The position numbers were made by a program, and so were the translations under genes. From an uncultured Flavobacteriaceae bacterium (GTDB lineage Bacteria; Bacteroidota; Bacteroidia; Flavobacteriales; Flavobacteriaceae): a DNA stretch of 64,000 nt. The stretch spans positions 558,001-622,000 of the forward strand of contig CANLVG010000001.1 in the NCBI GenBank assembly GCA_947494565.1. The letters are read 5' to 3'. A model generated the notes under the pieces. The model was not told where the DNA came from. It did not search any database and was given only the letters and a program-made list of their open reading frames with translations. Of the stretch, positions 55,804-64,000 are shown piece after piece; position 1 is the first letter of the stretch; every line of letters begins with the position of its first letter.

Positions 55804-56336
55804 ACTTTTACTCCTACATTTTGTAGTAAAATCTTATTTTCTAGTTGCGAATTAGAGCGCTATAATTTGAGAAATAGTATTTTTACCTCCGAATTTCTGT
55901 CAATAATGTTGTAAAATCAGATTTTTTAGTGGCGTAAGAAAAGTAAGATGTGGTCTGTATTATCCGGTGAAGTGAGACCGTATTGTCCTCAATACGAGTC
56001 AGGGTAAACAAAAAATTGGTAGCTGGAGCAGCTCAAAGCCCTAACCGTTTCTCTCTTTGTATGCTATTGGATAAGTGGCCCCCTAGGGGTCATTTTGGAT
56101 CGAGGAAGGTATCGATTGAAGGATGAATTATGACTCGATACCAGCACGACGCGGAGTGTGGTTACGACGCACTTATGTTATAGGGCTATAGCTGAAAAGC
56201 GTCCCTACCAGGCACGCCTTCAAAGCAGTATACTACCGTTTTCGACCAAAACAAGGGTTTTATCCCTTTTTGGGGTCGGCACCTAATTGGTTTAGAGCAA
56301 ACCGTAATTCAACAATAATGGAAAAGTTATCTCTTT
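55804..56336. other. 533-base intergenic region upstream of the RHS run; no gene seen
   Basis: No convincing reading frame or RNA was found. The palindrome CCCCTAGGGG occurs at 56080-56089. The region should hold the promoter of the 54409-55770 gene, but no clear TTG-N19-TAnnTTTG pair was recognised. It may be the decayed remains of an older gene. Confidence 0.5.
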
Positions 56337-57461
56337 TTAATTCACAAAGAGTACATAAGGAACGCCTTCTAGATCAATATGATCTACAAAAGCGGGTTCG
56401 GGGCTAGGTTTAATGCGTAAGAGGCCACCTTCTTGTTTGCCTACTTTCTTATAGCCGATGAGGATCAGGTCGTTTTTTTCGTCATAGTTGACGGTAGTCG
56501 TGGTCTCTATCTCAAATTCAAAATCACGTTTCTCCTCGGTCAAGAAGTTTTCGTATGCATATAGGGTAACCAGATTTTTTGTAAAATCATAGACCGCAGG
56601 AATCTCCGGGTAGGTACTCACCGCATCAGCGGCTTTGGGATAATACAACTTGCCGTCCCCATCAAAACAATCAAAGGCATTCGCTGTAAATTTAGGCTCA
56701 GTACCTTCGGCATAATTGGTGAATACGAAAGAGAGGCTCGCACTATCAAGTGTCGTATGCAATTCATCGTAGCTAATGATAATCGTATCTTCCGAAGTGT
56801 TGAACACACGGCGGGCCCGAAAGCCCAAATTCATCTCATGTACTAAGGAGTTCGAACTGAAATCGAGAACGGAAAGGTAGTTCTCCTCCGAGAGCTCCAC
56901 ATCAAGGGTCATTATAAAAAGACGGTCGTTGGCTATGGCCAGGTCAAGCGGTTTCTTGTTCAAGGGAACATCAACGAAATCGAGATCGCCACTTTTGCGG
57001 TCGATGATCCGTACCCCAAAAGTGGAGGTTTTCTCATCGATCTCACGCTCATAGGCAATACAGATCTTTGCATCGGAAGTCAGCAAAGCGACCGCAGTCA
57101 GCATACAATCGTCAAGGTCATCAAAGACATCGATTTCGGTTGTTTCATCTTTGGTAAAATCGTGTCTGGTAATTTTTCCGGAACAGCCGGTTTTATGGTA
57201 TTGAAAGAATTCACTTCCTTCTAAAGAGGTCAATTGTGGAATGGATTTACTGGCCAAGTTACTTTCCTCCGGATTCAAGGTGAGGAGTTCTCCATTGGCA
57301 TTCAATAACTGCGGGGCGAGGGTCGTTCCTGAAGACAACATTACGGCATAATCCGCATCGATACTGGTAGGTTTCTCCTCATTGACGATACTATCGTCAG
57401 ACTTGCTGCAACCTATAATCACTAGAGTGAGCAGCACGTAGATGCTATTGTAGGTTTTCAT
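56337..57461 (-). CDS. Lipoprotein, probable beta-propeller, function unknown
   Basis: The 374-residue protein has a lipoprotein signal (YVLLTLVIIGCSKSDDS). The body shows repeating four-strand blocks (VRIIDRKSGDLDFVDVPLN, NDRLFIMTLDVELSEENYLSV and so on), suggesting a beta-propeller. No catalytic motif was seen. The ATG at 57461 was preferred because it starts the lipoprotein signal; another lies 21 bases upstream. It is 28 bases downstream of the ABC-F gene. The pattern is typical of surface lipoproteins of Bacteroidota. Confidence 0.65.
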   Translation of the reverse strand: MKTYNSIYVLLTLVIIGCSKSDDSIVNEEKPTSIDADYAVMLSSGTTLAPQLLNANGELLTLNPEESNLASKSIPQLTSLEGSEFFQYHKTGCSGKITRHDFTKDETTEIDVFDDLDDCMLTAVALLTSDAKICIAYEREIDEKTSTFGVRIIDRKSGDLDFVDVPLNKKPLDLAIANDRLFIMTLDVELSEENYLSVLDFSSNSLVHEMNLGFRARRVFNTSEDTIIISYDELHTTLDSASLSFVFTNYAEGTEPKFTANAFDCFDGDGKLYYPKAADAVSTYPEIPAVYDFTKNLVTLYAYENFLTEEKRDFEFEIETTTTVNYDEKNDLILIGYKKVGKQEGGLLRIKPSPEPAFVDHIDLEGVPYVLFVN

Positions 57462-57488
57462 GATGTACGTATTTGGGTTCACTACAGT

Positions 57489-59117
57489 TTACACAGGAAC
57501 CGCATACATCTTAGTACGTTGTTCCCGTATCGTCTTGTCAGACATGTATTCATCGAACGTCAAATACCTATCAATATTGCCCTTGGGCGTCAATTCTATA
57601 ATACGATTGGCAACCGTTTGGGCAAATTCATGGTCATGGGTCGTGAAAAGCACCGTACCCTTGAAGTTCTTGAGCGAATTGTTAAATGCGGTAATACTTT
57701 CAAGATCGAGGTGATTGGTCGGTTCGTCAAGCATCACGGCGTTCGCCCTGAGCATCATCATTCGACTCAACATGCAACGTACTTTTTCACCTCCGGATAA
57801 AACCGTGCATTTTTTCAAGGCCTCCTCCCCACTGAAAAGCATTTTCCCCAGAAATCCGCGAATATGTACCTCTTCACGCTCTTCCTCGGTTTTGGCCCAT
57901 TGCCTCAGCCAATCGACCAAATTGATATCCTCGGTAAAAAAATCGGAATTATCGGCCGGCAGGTACGACTGATTTGTGGTCACTCCCCATTGAAAAGAGC
58001 CATTATGGGCTTTTCGGTTATTGTTGATAATTTCATAAAACGCGGTTGTCGCCCTAGAATCCCGTGAAATCACGGCCACTTTGTCTCCTTTGGCCAAATT
58101 GATATTCACTCTTTCAAAAAGCACTTCGCCATCCTCTGATTGGGCGGAAAGGTTTTCAACGTTTAAAATTTGATCTCCGGCTTCACGCTCCCGTTCAAAA
58201 ATAATCGCCGGGTAACGGCGGCTTGAGGGCTTGATATCATCGACCTTTAATTTTGATAGCATCTTCTTACGTGAAGTCGCCTGCTTGCTCTTGGCCACAT
58301 TGGCACTAAAACGGGCAATGAACTCTTGTAGTTCCTTGGCCTTTTCTTCAGACTTTTTGTTTTGCTGCGCCCGCTGACGTGCGGCCAACTGGCTACTCTC
58401 GTACCAAAATGTATAATTGCCCGAATAGTGATTGATCTTTCCAAAATCGATATCGGAAATGTGCGTACAGACCGCATCTAGAAAGTGACGGTCATGCGAC
58501 ACCACGATGACGGTGTTGTCATAATGGGCCAAGAAATTTTCGAGCCAGCCAATGGTCTCATAATCCAGGTCGTTCGTGGGCTCATCCATGATCAATACAT
58601 CCGGATTACCGAATAGGGCTTGTGCCAACAACACCCGTACCTTTAGTTTGGAATCCATATCGGCCATGGCGGTGTAGTGAAAGTCTTCCGAAATGCCCAA
58701 GTTTGAAAGTAAGGCCGCTGCACCACTTTCGGCGTTCCAACCGTCCATTTCCTCGAATTTAACCTGCAACTCCCCTATCTTATCGGCATTTTCATCACTG
58801 TAGTCGGCGTAAAGCGCATCGATTTCTTGCTTCAATGCGAACAAAGGTTTGTTCCCCATAACCACCGTTTCGAGCACGGTAGCTTCGTCATAGGCATTGT
58901 GGTTTTGCTCCAAAATCGACATCCGCTTTCCCGGTTCGAGGTGTACATGGCCCGAGGTAGGGTCTATCTGTCCGGAAATAATCCGCAGAAAAGTGGATTT
59001 TCCGGCGCCATTTGCACCAATGACCCCATAGCAATTTCCTTGGGTGAACGACACATTCACCTCATCGAACAATACGCGCTTTCCAAATTGTACGGATAGA
59101 TTTGAAACAGATAACAT
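57489..59117 (-). CDS. ABC-F family ATPase (YbiT-like) with one degenerate ATP site
   Basis: The 542-residue soluble protein has two ABC domains (about 1-245 and 315-530) joined by a charged helical linker (about 245-305), so it is of the ABC-F kind that works on the ribosome. NBD1 has Walker A GANGAGKST and Walker B VLIMDEPTNDLD, but its signature is DSKLKVR instead of LSGGxxxR. NBD2 has signature LSGGEKVRCML and Walker B VMLDEPTNHLD, but its Walker A is SRDSRATT, without GK[ST]. One composite site is therefore complete and the other is lost. The YbiT group shows a similar weak NBD1 signature. Cytoplasmic; the exact role is unknown. Confidence 0.92.
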   Translation of the reverse strand: MLSVSNLSVQFGKRVLFDEVNVSFTQGNCYGVIGANGAGKSTFLRIISGQIDPTSGHVHLEPGKRMSILEQNHNAYDEATVLETVVMGNKPLFALKQEIDALYADYSDENADKIGELQVKFEEMDGWNAESGAAALLSNLGISEDFHYTAMADMDSKLKVRVLLAQALFGNPDVLIMDEPTNDLDYETIGWLENFLAHYDNTVIVVSHDRHFLDAVCTHISDIDFGKINHYSGNYTFWYESSQLAARQRAQQNKKSEEKAKELQEFIARFSANVAKSKQATSRKKMLSKLKVDDIKPSSRRYPAIIFEREREAGDQILNVENLSAQSEDGEVLFERVNINLAKGDKVAVISRDSRATTAFYEIINNNRKAHNGSFQWGVTTNQSYLPADNSDFFTEDINLVDWLRQWAKTEEEREEVHIRGFLGKMLFSGEEALKKCTVLSGGEKVRCMLSRMMMLRANAVMLDEPTNHLDLESITAFNNSLKNFKGTVLFTTHDHEFAQTVANRIIELTPKGNIDRYLTFDEYMSDKTIREQRTKMYAVPV

Positions 59118-59326
59118 AACACTAGTCTTTACACCTGTATAGCCTCAGGTAATTCGGTGCAAAAATAGAGAGTTTAAACCTAATTTTCTACAATTAAAGC
59201 CGTAGTTTTTACAACGGATTTCGGATTGGGGGATTCAGGTATCCCAAAGGGTACGAAATGGACCAGCGTTAACGTAAACCCCTAATTTTTAACGCGCTAT
59301 TAACAGCAATCGATATACGGGTTTCT

Positions 59327-59334
59327 TAGTTTTG
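59327..59334 (+). promoter_or_regulatory. -7 element TAGTTTTG for the thioredoxin-fold lipoprotein
   Basis: TAGTTTTG matches TAnnTTTG and ends 25 bases before the ATG at 59360. No TTG with the normal spacing is visible upstream. Confidence 0.45.
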
Positions 59335-59359
59335 TTCGTTAGCTAGCATATAGTGTTAT

Positions 59360-60754
59360 ATGATTAAAAACTTACTTTTTCTATTTCTTATCGTACTGGC
59401 AGGTTGTAATGGAGAAGAAAGAAAATCCCCCAAGGTTTTTTTTGCGGGACAGATTATCAACCCCACCGACGCTTATGTCGTGCTTCTTAAAGGAGAAAAG
59501 GTAATCGACTCCGCCAAGTTGGACGAGCGGAACAGATTTTCCTTTGAATTGGATTCCATTACCGCAGGCTTGCACCACTTCAATCACGCCCCTGAATATC
59601 AGTATGTTTATCTAGAGACTGGTGATAGCCTGATGGCGCGCCTGAATACTATAGATTTCGATGAATCATTGGTTTTTTCAGGAACGAACTCAAGTGCCGA
59701 ATTGAACAATTTTCTATTAGACCTGTTCTTGTCCAATGAAAAGGAGGAAAATGCCATTCTCAAAAAATTCTATGGGTTAGAGCCACAAGAGTTCGCCCAT
59801 CATGTTGATTCGTTGCGCGCTGAAAAACTAGAGAATCTTGAAAACCTGATTTCCGAAGTGGAACTGTCCGATAGCGCTGAGGCTGTTGCCAAAGCCAGTA
59901 TCGATTACACGTATTTCAATTACAAGGAGGAGTACCCGTTTGCTCATCGCAAGCATACCGGACAGAATGTACTCAAAAATATTCCAAAGGATTTTTATGA
60001 CTATCGCGAAGCGATCAGTTTTACCAATCCCCATTTAAATTACTTGAGGCCCTACTATGACTTCATGCAGGCCCATATCAAGAACCTCTCTTTCTCTACC
60101 TGTGCATCTTCCTGTGAGATCAAAGGCGGGCATGTGCGGAATCAATTGCATTTTAATAGGCATAAATTAAGTCTTATCGACAGCCTTGTACAGGAAAACG
60201 AGCTGAAGGACAATCTATTTCGGAATGTGGCCTTCAATTACTTGCTTGCGGCCAATGATACCGAAAAAAACATAGAGAGTTTTATTACCGATTTTCATTT
60301 GCGATCCGGAAACAATAGGCATATCAAGGAAATCAACGAACTCTATGAAGGTATTCAGAATGTGCAACCTAAGAAAAAAATACCCAATGTCTTGGTAAGC
60401 AATATGGCCGGTGAAAAGATTTCACTACAAGATATTTCAAAGGATGGCAAGGTGGTGTTCTACTTCTGGACCGGTGACGACAGAGGCCATTTCAAAAGTA
60501 TCCTCAAAAGGGTGGAGCACTTGTCAGAAACGAAAAAGGAGTACACATTCGTGGGCATCAACATCAAAACGGATGACAGCACCTGGCGCGGAATGGTCGA
60601 TTCCTACGGACTTGAGAGCGAGAAGCAGTTCAAGGCGGACGATTTTGAAGAAATCACCAAGGCGTTGATCATTCATCATCTCAACCGATGTGTGATTACC
60701 GAAGATGCGACCATTATCGATGCCTTTTCAGATATGTATACCGCTTCCTTATAA
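59360..60754 (+). CDS. Thioredoxin-fold lipoprotein lacking CxxC
   Basis: The 464-residue protein has a lipoprotein signal (LLFLFLIVLAGCNGEE), a DUF4369-like beta domain (about 25-115) and a helical middle part (about 115-330). The C-terminal thioredoxin-like domain (about 335-464) has PNVLVSNMAGEKISLQDISK then KVVFYFWTGDDRGHFKSIL, where TlpA-type proteins have WCxxC. Both redox cysteines are therefore gone. It is likely periplasm-facing and non-redox, perhaps a binding protein. It is monocistronic, with a strong terminator just after it. Confidence 0.8.
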   Translation: MIKNLLFLFLIVLAGCNGEERKSPKVFFAGQIINPTDAYVVLLKGEKVIDSAKLDERNRFSFELDSITAGLHHFNHAPEYQYVYLETGDSLMARLNTIDFDESLVFSGTNSSAELNNFLLDLFLSNEKEENAILKKFYGLEPQEFAHHVDSLRAEKLENLENLISEVELSDSAEAVAKASIDYTYFNYKEEYPFAHRKHTGQNVLKNIPKDFYDYREAISFTNPHLNYLRPYYDFMQAHIKNLSFSTCASSCEIKGGHVRNQLHFNRHKLSLIDSLVQENELKDNLFRNVAFNYLLAANDTEKNIESFITDFHLRSGNNRHIKEINELYEGIQNVQPKKKIPNVLVSNMAGEKISLQDISKDGKVVFYFWTGDDRGHFKSILKRVEHLSETKKEYTFVGINIKTDDSTWRGMVDSYGLESEKQFKADDFEEITKALIIHHLNRCVITEDATIIDAFSDMYTASL

Positions 60755-60759
60755 GACAT

Positions 60760-60798
60760 AAAAAAGCCCTGGTTTATTTGAATATCCAGGGCTTTTTT
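60760..60798. terminator. Bidirectional terminator between two convergent genes
   Basis: AAAAAAGCCCTGG pairs with CCAGGGCTTTTTT around a 13-base loop. It lies between the stop at 60754 (plus) and the stop at 60824 (minus), and its A and T tracts let it serve both transcripts. Confidence 0.9.
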
Positions 60799-60823
60799 GA
60801 CTTCTTTATCTTTCGATTCTATT

Positions 60824-61477
60824 TCAATTTCCTTTTTGATAATCGGCCAAGAATTTGGCAAGTCCGCTATCGGTAAGGGGGTGCTTTAATAAACCTTCGA
60901 TCGACGACAACGGTCCTGTCATGACATCGGCCCCGATTTTGGCACAATCGATAACATGCATCGTATGGCGCACCGAAGCGGCCAGAATCTGAGTCTCAAA
61001 AGCATAATTATCATAAATATGTCGGATCTCGGCGATAAGATTGAGTCCGTCGGTAGAAATATCATCGAGTCTACCGATAAATGGTGACACATAAGTGGCT
61101 CCGGCCTTCGCCGCTAATAACGCCTGACCAGGTGAAAAAACCAACGTACAGTTGGTGCGTATGCCCTTATCGGAAAAATATTTCAAGGCTTTTATCCCAT
61201 CTTTTATCATCGGTACTTTGACCACGATCTGCTCGTGCAACTCGGCCAGCTCCTCCCCTTCTTTGACCATCGCCTCAAAATCGGTGGAGATCACCTCGGC
61301 CGAAACATCCCCTTCTACGATGGTACAAATGTCTACATAGTGTTTCAAGATATTATTTCTTCCGGTAATCCCTTCCTTCGCCATCAAAGAAGGATTGGTG
61401 GTCACTCCATCAAGAACTCCCAACGCCTGGGCCTCACGTATCTGATCCAGATTGGCCGTATCGATAAAAAATTTCAT
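60824..61477 (-). CDS. Small transaldolase / fructose-6-phosphate aldolase-like
   Basis: The 217-residue protein is of the short TalC/FSA type of transaldolase, starting [20 protein letters not shown] and then [13 protein letters not shown]. The Schiff-base lysine is in [11 protein letters not shown], and [20 protein letters not shown] and [11 protein letters not shown] follow. Family members either transfer dihydroxyacetone in the pentose phosphate pathway or split fructose-6-phosphate. The FSA and TalC groups cannot be separated safely by eye; in Bacteroidota the transaldolase activity is the likelier. It is monocistronic. Confidence 0.93.
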   Translation of the reverse strand: MKFFIDTANLDQIREAQALGVLDGVTTNPSLMAKEGITGRNNILKHYVDICTIVEGDVSAEVISTDFEAMVKEGEELAELHEQIVVKVPMIKDGIKALKYFSDKGIRTNCTLVFSPGQALLAAKAGATYVSPFIGRLDDISTDGLNLIAEIRHIYDNYAFETQILAASVRHTMHVIDCAKIGADVMTGPLSSIEGLLKHPLTDSGLAKFLADYQKGN

Positions 61478-61544
61478 ATTGCTATTCGGTTTATATTAAA
61501 AATTGATGCTACAAAGGGAATATTACCCTAATACACCCGCGAAA

Positions 61545-62354
61545 TTACAACTTATAATGCTTCAATAACATTTTCTCAAAGACTTTATCGGGCAAGGCCT
61601 TCTTTAAGATCAATGAAAATTTCTGGGTAAAGGTTCCTACTTTATAGTGCACCTTAGGGTGTTCGGTCTTGATGATCTTTAGAACCATCTTGGCGACCAG
61701 AATCGGGTCTTCGCCACGGTCTACGTGCTCATCTATCTGTTGTAATACGGAGCCATAGGACTTCCGGTATGGAGAAGCATCAAGCAGTGGAGTGTGATAC
61801 CTTCCGGCCGCAATATTGGTAGCGAAATCGCCAGGGGCCAAATTGGTGATGGCTATACCAAAATCCTTGGTTTCCATTCGCAAAGCTTCGGTGGCAATTT
61901 CCAAAGCGCCCTTGGTTGCCGAATAGATTCCCCGATAGGGCAAGCCCATATAGCCGGCGATGGAAGTGATATTGATAATGAGTCCGGCTTTTTGCCCGCG
62001 CATTTGCGGCAAAACCGATTTGATCACATGAAGCGGCCCATTAAAATTGGTATCAAAGGCAGCTAAAATCTCTTTAGCAGGCGTTTCTTCAATAGGGCCG
62101 GTAATGCCCACACCGGCATTGTTGATCAATACATCCAAACGGTGTTCTTTCTGGAGTAATTGGGTTATCGCCTTTTCGACCGAGGCGGGATCACGAACAT
62201 CCATTTCAAGCAGCGGAAAGGCATGGAAATCCGGGTATTTGTTCAATGAACGCGTCGTACCGTATACCGTATATCCTTTGGCGACCAAATACGTTCCGAT
62301 AGCCTTACCGATACCGGAAGAACCACCCGTAATCAGTACTGTTTTATTCTCCAT
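61545..62354 (-). CDS. Short-chain dehydrogenase/reductase
   Basis: The 269-residue classical SDR has the cofactor motif GGSSGIGKAIG at the N-terminus, NNAGVG at about 80-85 and the catalytic Ser...YSATK (ITSIAGYMGLPYRGIYSATK). The ATG at 62354 (MENKTVLITGG) was preferred over one 51 bases upstream, since it puts the Rossmann motif at the usual position. It lies 67 bases upstream of the transaldolase gene on the same strand and may be cotranscribed. The substrate is unknown. Confidence 0.88.
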   Translation of the reverse strand: MENKTVLITGGSSGIGKAIGTYLVAKGYTVYGTTRSLNKYPDFHAFPLLEMDVRDPASVEKAITQLLQKEHRLDVLINNAGVGITGPIEETPAKEILAAFDTNFNGPLHVIKSVLPQMRGQKAGLIINITSIAGYMGLPYRGIYSATKGALEIATEALRMETKDFGIAITNLAPGDFATNIAAGRYHTPLLDASPYRKSYGSVLQQIDEHVDRGEDPILVAKMVLKIIKTEHPKVHYKVGTFTQKFSLILKKALPDKVFEKMLLKHYKL

Positions 62355-62458
62355 AAGGATTACAAAATTAGGGATAAATCGATTGCCGAAAAAATTAGAT
62401 TGCAAAGTCGTTCCTCAAAATATATCGTGAAAAACCTTGAATTTCGGGTACAAAAAAA

Positions 62459-62552
62459 GGCAAGCTACCTACATCGCACCGCTACAACCATATACCCTTG
62501 CTGCGTTCCCACCCTGGGGGATTCTACAGGAGCTGGTCGTGTAGGACTTGCC
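62459..62552 (-). ncRNA. ffs: Signal recognition particle RNA (small, 4.5S-type)
   Basis: On the minus strand the ends GGCAAG and CTTGCC pair, and the apical part contains GGTGGGAACGCAGCAAGGGT, the conserved SRP RNA hairpin with the GGAA-type tetraloop and asymmetric loop. GATGTAGGTAGCTTGCC closes the 3' side. It binds Ffh for membrane protein targeting. A near-perfect promoter lies directly upstream. The exact ends are estimated from the stem. Confidence 0.93.
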
Positions 62553-62557
62553 AGATG

Positions 62558-62587
62558 CAAAGATACAATGTTTTAAAACTTTCACAA
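62558..62587 (-). promoter_or_regulatory. Promoter of the SRP RNA gene (TTG-N19-TATCTTTG)
   Basis: The minus strand has TTG at 62587-62585, then 19 bases, then TATCTTTG at 62565-62558, five bases before the RNA start. Both boxes and the spacing match the Bacteroidota sigma-70 promoter. It is the cleanest promoter in the window. Confidence 0.8.
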
Positions 62588-62717
62588 TCCTTTTCGCATT
62601 CCTTTTTACATTCTTAATTTTACGCCGTGGTGTTTTCGTCGAATGAGCGAATATCCATTGTGACCTATGACCAGTAATCGGGGTCATACCAGACCAAAAT
62701 CTAAAATAGTGACTCTA

Positions 62718-63761
62718 ATGAATTTCATCAAATTAGTACGGTATAGTTTTCTGATCTTCCTGTTGGCCGCTTGCGGCGGGGAAAAAAAAGCGGTCCTCTT
62801 CGAAATACAGACCGAAGGCAATAGTTTTCGGCAAAATGAACAGATTGCGATTTCCATTAAAAATGAGAAGGGAAAGGAAATCAAGGGAGTTACCTATTCC
62901 ATTGATGGTAAGGAATTGGCATACAACGACGGAAAGGTCGTCTTAGACATTCCTAAACTAGGCAATAAAACGCTTAAGGCAAGTGTTTCATACGAAGATA
63001 CCCAAACCGATATCACAAAGGGCATCAAGGTATTGGCCGAAAATGCGCCCCAGTTGTACACCTACGAAATCGTAAACGAATTTCCGCATGACAATAACGC
63101 GTATACCCAAGGGCTTGAGTTCCACAACGACACCCTCTATGAAAGCACGGGGAAGAAAGGGCGATCGTTCGTAAGAAAGGTCGATTTTAAGACAGGAAAA
63201 GCCCTAGATCAAATTGATTTGGACAACACTATTTTCGGAGAAGGGATTACCATCTTAAATGGAAAAATCTATCAGTTGACATGGCACAGCGGTATGGGCT
63301 TTATTTATGACCTGAACACCTTTGAGAAACTAGATAATTTCCAATACGGTGAAAGTAAGGAAGGTTGGGGCTTGACCAACGATGGAAATAGAATCTATAA
63401 GAGCGATGGCACCGAAAAACTATGGCTATTGAATTCGGATACGCTAAAGGAAGAAGACTATATCGAGATTGTCACCAACAAATCTATTTTCGACAATGCG
63501 AATGAATTGGAATACGTCGATGGAAAAATCTATGCCAATGTCTGGCAAAAATCCGGTGTTATGATCATAAATGCCGATAGTGGGGCCATTGAGGGTGTGG
63601 TCAATTTTGGCGGATTGGGTGCGAAGGTGACCAAAGGCGAAAATTGGAGCGACACCGATAATGTGCTCAATGGCATTGCCTACCATCCGACTAGAAAAAC
63701 GTTTTTCGTCACAGGGAAGGATTGGGACAAGCTGTTCGAGGTCAATATCATAAAGAAGTAG
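62718..63761 (+). CDS. Glutaminyl-peptide cyclotransferase lipoprotein
   Basis: The 347-residue protein has a lipoprotein signal (YSFLIFLLAACGGEKK), a short beta domain (about 20-115) and a five-bladed propeller of the glutamine cyclotransferase family (about 125-345): FPHDNNAYTQGLEFHNDTLY, GEGITILNGKIYQLTWHSG, GWGLTNDGNRIYKSDGTEKL and DNVLNGIAYHPTRKTFFVTGK are the family's blocks. It converts N-terminal Gln to pyroglutamate on exported proteins. The ATG at 62718 was chosen because the signal starts there. It is followed by a thioesterase gene after 8 bases. Confidence 0.92.
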   Translation: MNFIKLVRYSFLIFLLAACGGEKKAVLFEIQTEGNSFRQNEQIAISIKNEKGKEIKGVTYSIDGKELAYNDGKVVLDIPKLGNKTLKASVSYEDTQTDITKGIKVLAENAPQLYTYEIVNEFPHDNNAYTQGLEFHNDTLYESTGKKGRSFVRKVDFKTGKALDQIDLDNTIFGEGITILNGKIYQLTWHSGMGFIYDLNTFEKLDNFQYGESKEGWGLTNDGNRIYKSDGTEKLWLLNSDTLKEEDYIEIVTNKSIFDNANELEYVDGKIYANVWQKSGVMIINADSGAIEGVVNFGGLGAKVTKGENWSDTDNVLNGIAYHPTRKTFFVTGKDWDKLFEVNIIKK

Positions 63762-63769
63762 TCACCAAC

Positions 63770-64000
63770 ATGGAATATTTTGAAAAGACCCTGACCGTAA
63801 CCGAAGATGATCTCGATGATCTGCATCACGTCAATAACGTACGTTATGTACAATGGATCCAAGACATTTCTAAGGCGCACTGGCAAGCTAAAGCCCCGAT
63901 TGAAATGCAAGAGGGTGTAGTCTGGGTGGTGATGAACCACCACATCAGTTATAAAAGCGCTGCGGTTTTGGGTGATGTCATAACCATGCGCACCCATATT
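63770..64000 (+). CDS. Acyl-CoA thioesterase (4HBT/YbgC-like), partial
   Basis: Seventy-seven residues are visible before the window ends. The start MEYFEKTLTVTEDDLDDLHH and then VNNVRYVQWIQDISKAHW hold the 4HBT hotdog pattern, with the DDLHHVNNVRY motif in the place of the usual D-x-x-G/N-x-V-N-N-x-x-Y/Y catalytic region. It starts 8 bases after the cyclotransferase gene, so the two are probably cotranscribed. It probably hydrolyses short acyl-CoA or acyl-ACP thioesters. The C-terminus is beyond the window. Confidence 0.85.
   Translation, partial: MEYFEKTLTVTEDDLDDLHHVNNVRYVQWIQDISKAHWQAKAPIEMQEGVVWVVMNHHISYKSAAVLGDVITMRTHI

Noticed and set aside
56080-56089. CCCCTAGGGG palindrome as terminator or operator
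   Set aside because: Only 10 bases, with no T-run and no neighbouring repeats; chance cannot be excluded.
62469-62687. 72-codon minus-strand frame over the SRP RNA
   Set aside because: It overlaps the SRP RNA and its promoter; the amino-acid sequence has no protein-like features.

Overview
The window looks like a piece of chromosome from a marine-type member of the Flavobacteriaceae (phylum Bacteroidota). This is inferred from several things: TonB-plug/carboxypeptidase-regulatory-like surface proteins, a menaquinone-only quinone pathway, secreted lipoproteins with SCG/SCK-type lipoboxes, giant RHS/YD-repeat proteins with DUF6443-like sequence, a short LeuA, near absence of Shine-Dalgarno sites, and promoter matches to the Bacteroidota pattern TTG-N19-21-TAnnTTTG. 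The best promoter match lies in front of the SRP RNA gene. The species was not identified.

Layout. 1-6.4 kb (minus): three related 'plug' proteins without an outer-membrane barrel, one carrying a von Willebrand A domain, then a secreted M24 peptidase. 6.5-7.2 kb: a divergent SGNH-hydrolase lipoprotein. 7.3-20.8 kb: a menaquinone region in two blocks, menE-CPBP protease-menC and menA/SPOR, S1 protein, DUF2853, menD, menF, hotdog thioesterase. An SDR enzyme and a TPR histidine kinase/LytTR regulator pair lie between the blocks. menB and menH are not in the window. 20.9-23.1 kb: esterase, acetyltransferase and a secreted YD-like protein. 23.4-25.3 kb: dnaK with a sigma-54-like promoter. 25.4-30.9 kb (plus): a Tat-exported oxidoreductase, sdaA, panB, lspA, an RluA-type synthase and a DUF4252 lipoprotein. 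30.9-40.2 kb: an EamA transporter, a helical-repeat protein, leuA-leuB, a TlpA-like lipoprotein, pheT and a fasciclin protein.

Accessory island, about 41.1-57.5 kb. It begins with an IS1-family transposase remnant. A segment bounded by two 67-bp direct repeats follows; it holds a small lipoprotein gene and a REP-associated tyrosine transposase (RAYT) flanked by perfect 28-bp inverted REP-like repeats. Next come a candidate immunity lipoprotein and a 2288-residue RHS protein whose C-terminal module carries HELWH, a zinc-metallopeptidase motif, so this is a likely polymorphic toxin. Two further large secreted proteins (YD-repeat and DNRLRE/Big2/tail-fibre-like) and an orphan lipoprotein complete the island.

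57.5-64 kb: a YbiT-like ABC-F ATPase with one degenerate ATP site, a thioredoxin-fold lipoprotein without CxxC, a small transaldolase, an SDR, the SRP RNA gene, glutamine cyclotransferase and a partial thioesterase. The most interesting material is the RHS toxin with its downstream lipoprotein, the nested RAYT/REP/direct-repeat structure next to it, and the VWA-plug-TPR surface proteins. All function calls come from reading motifs; no database search was run.
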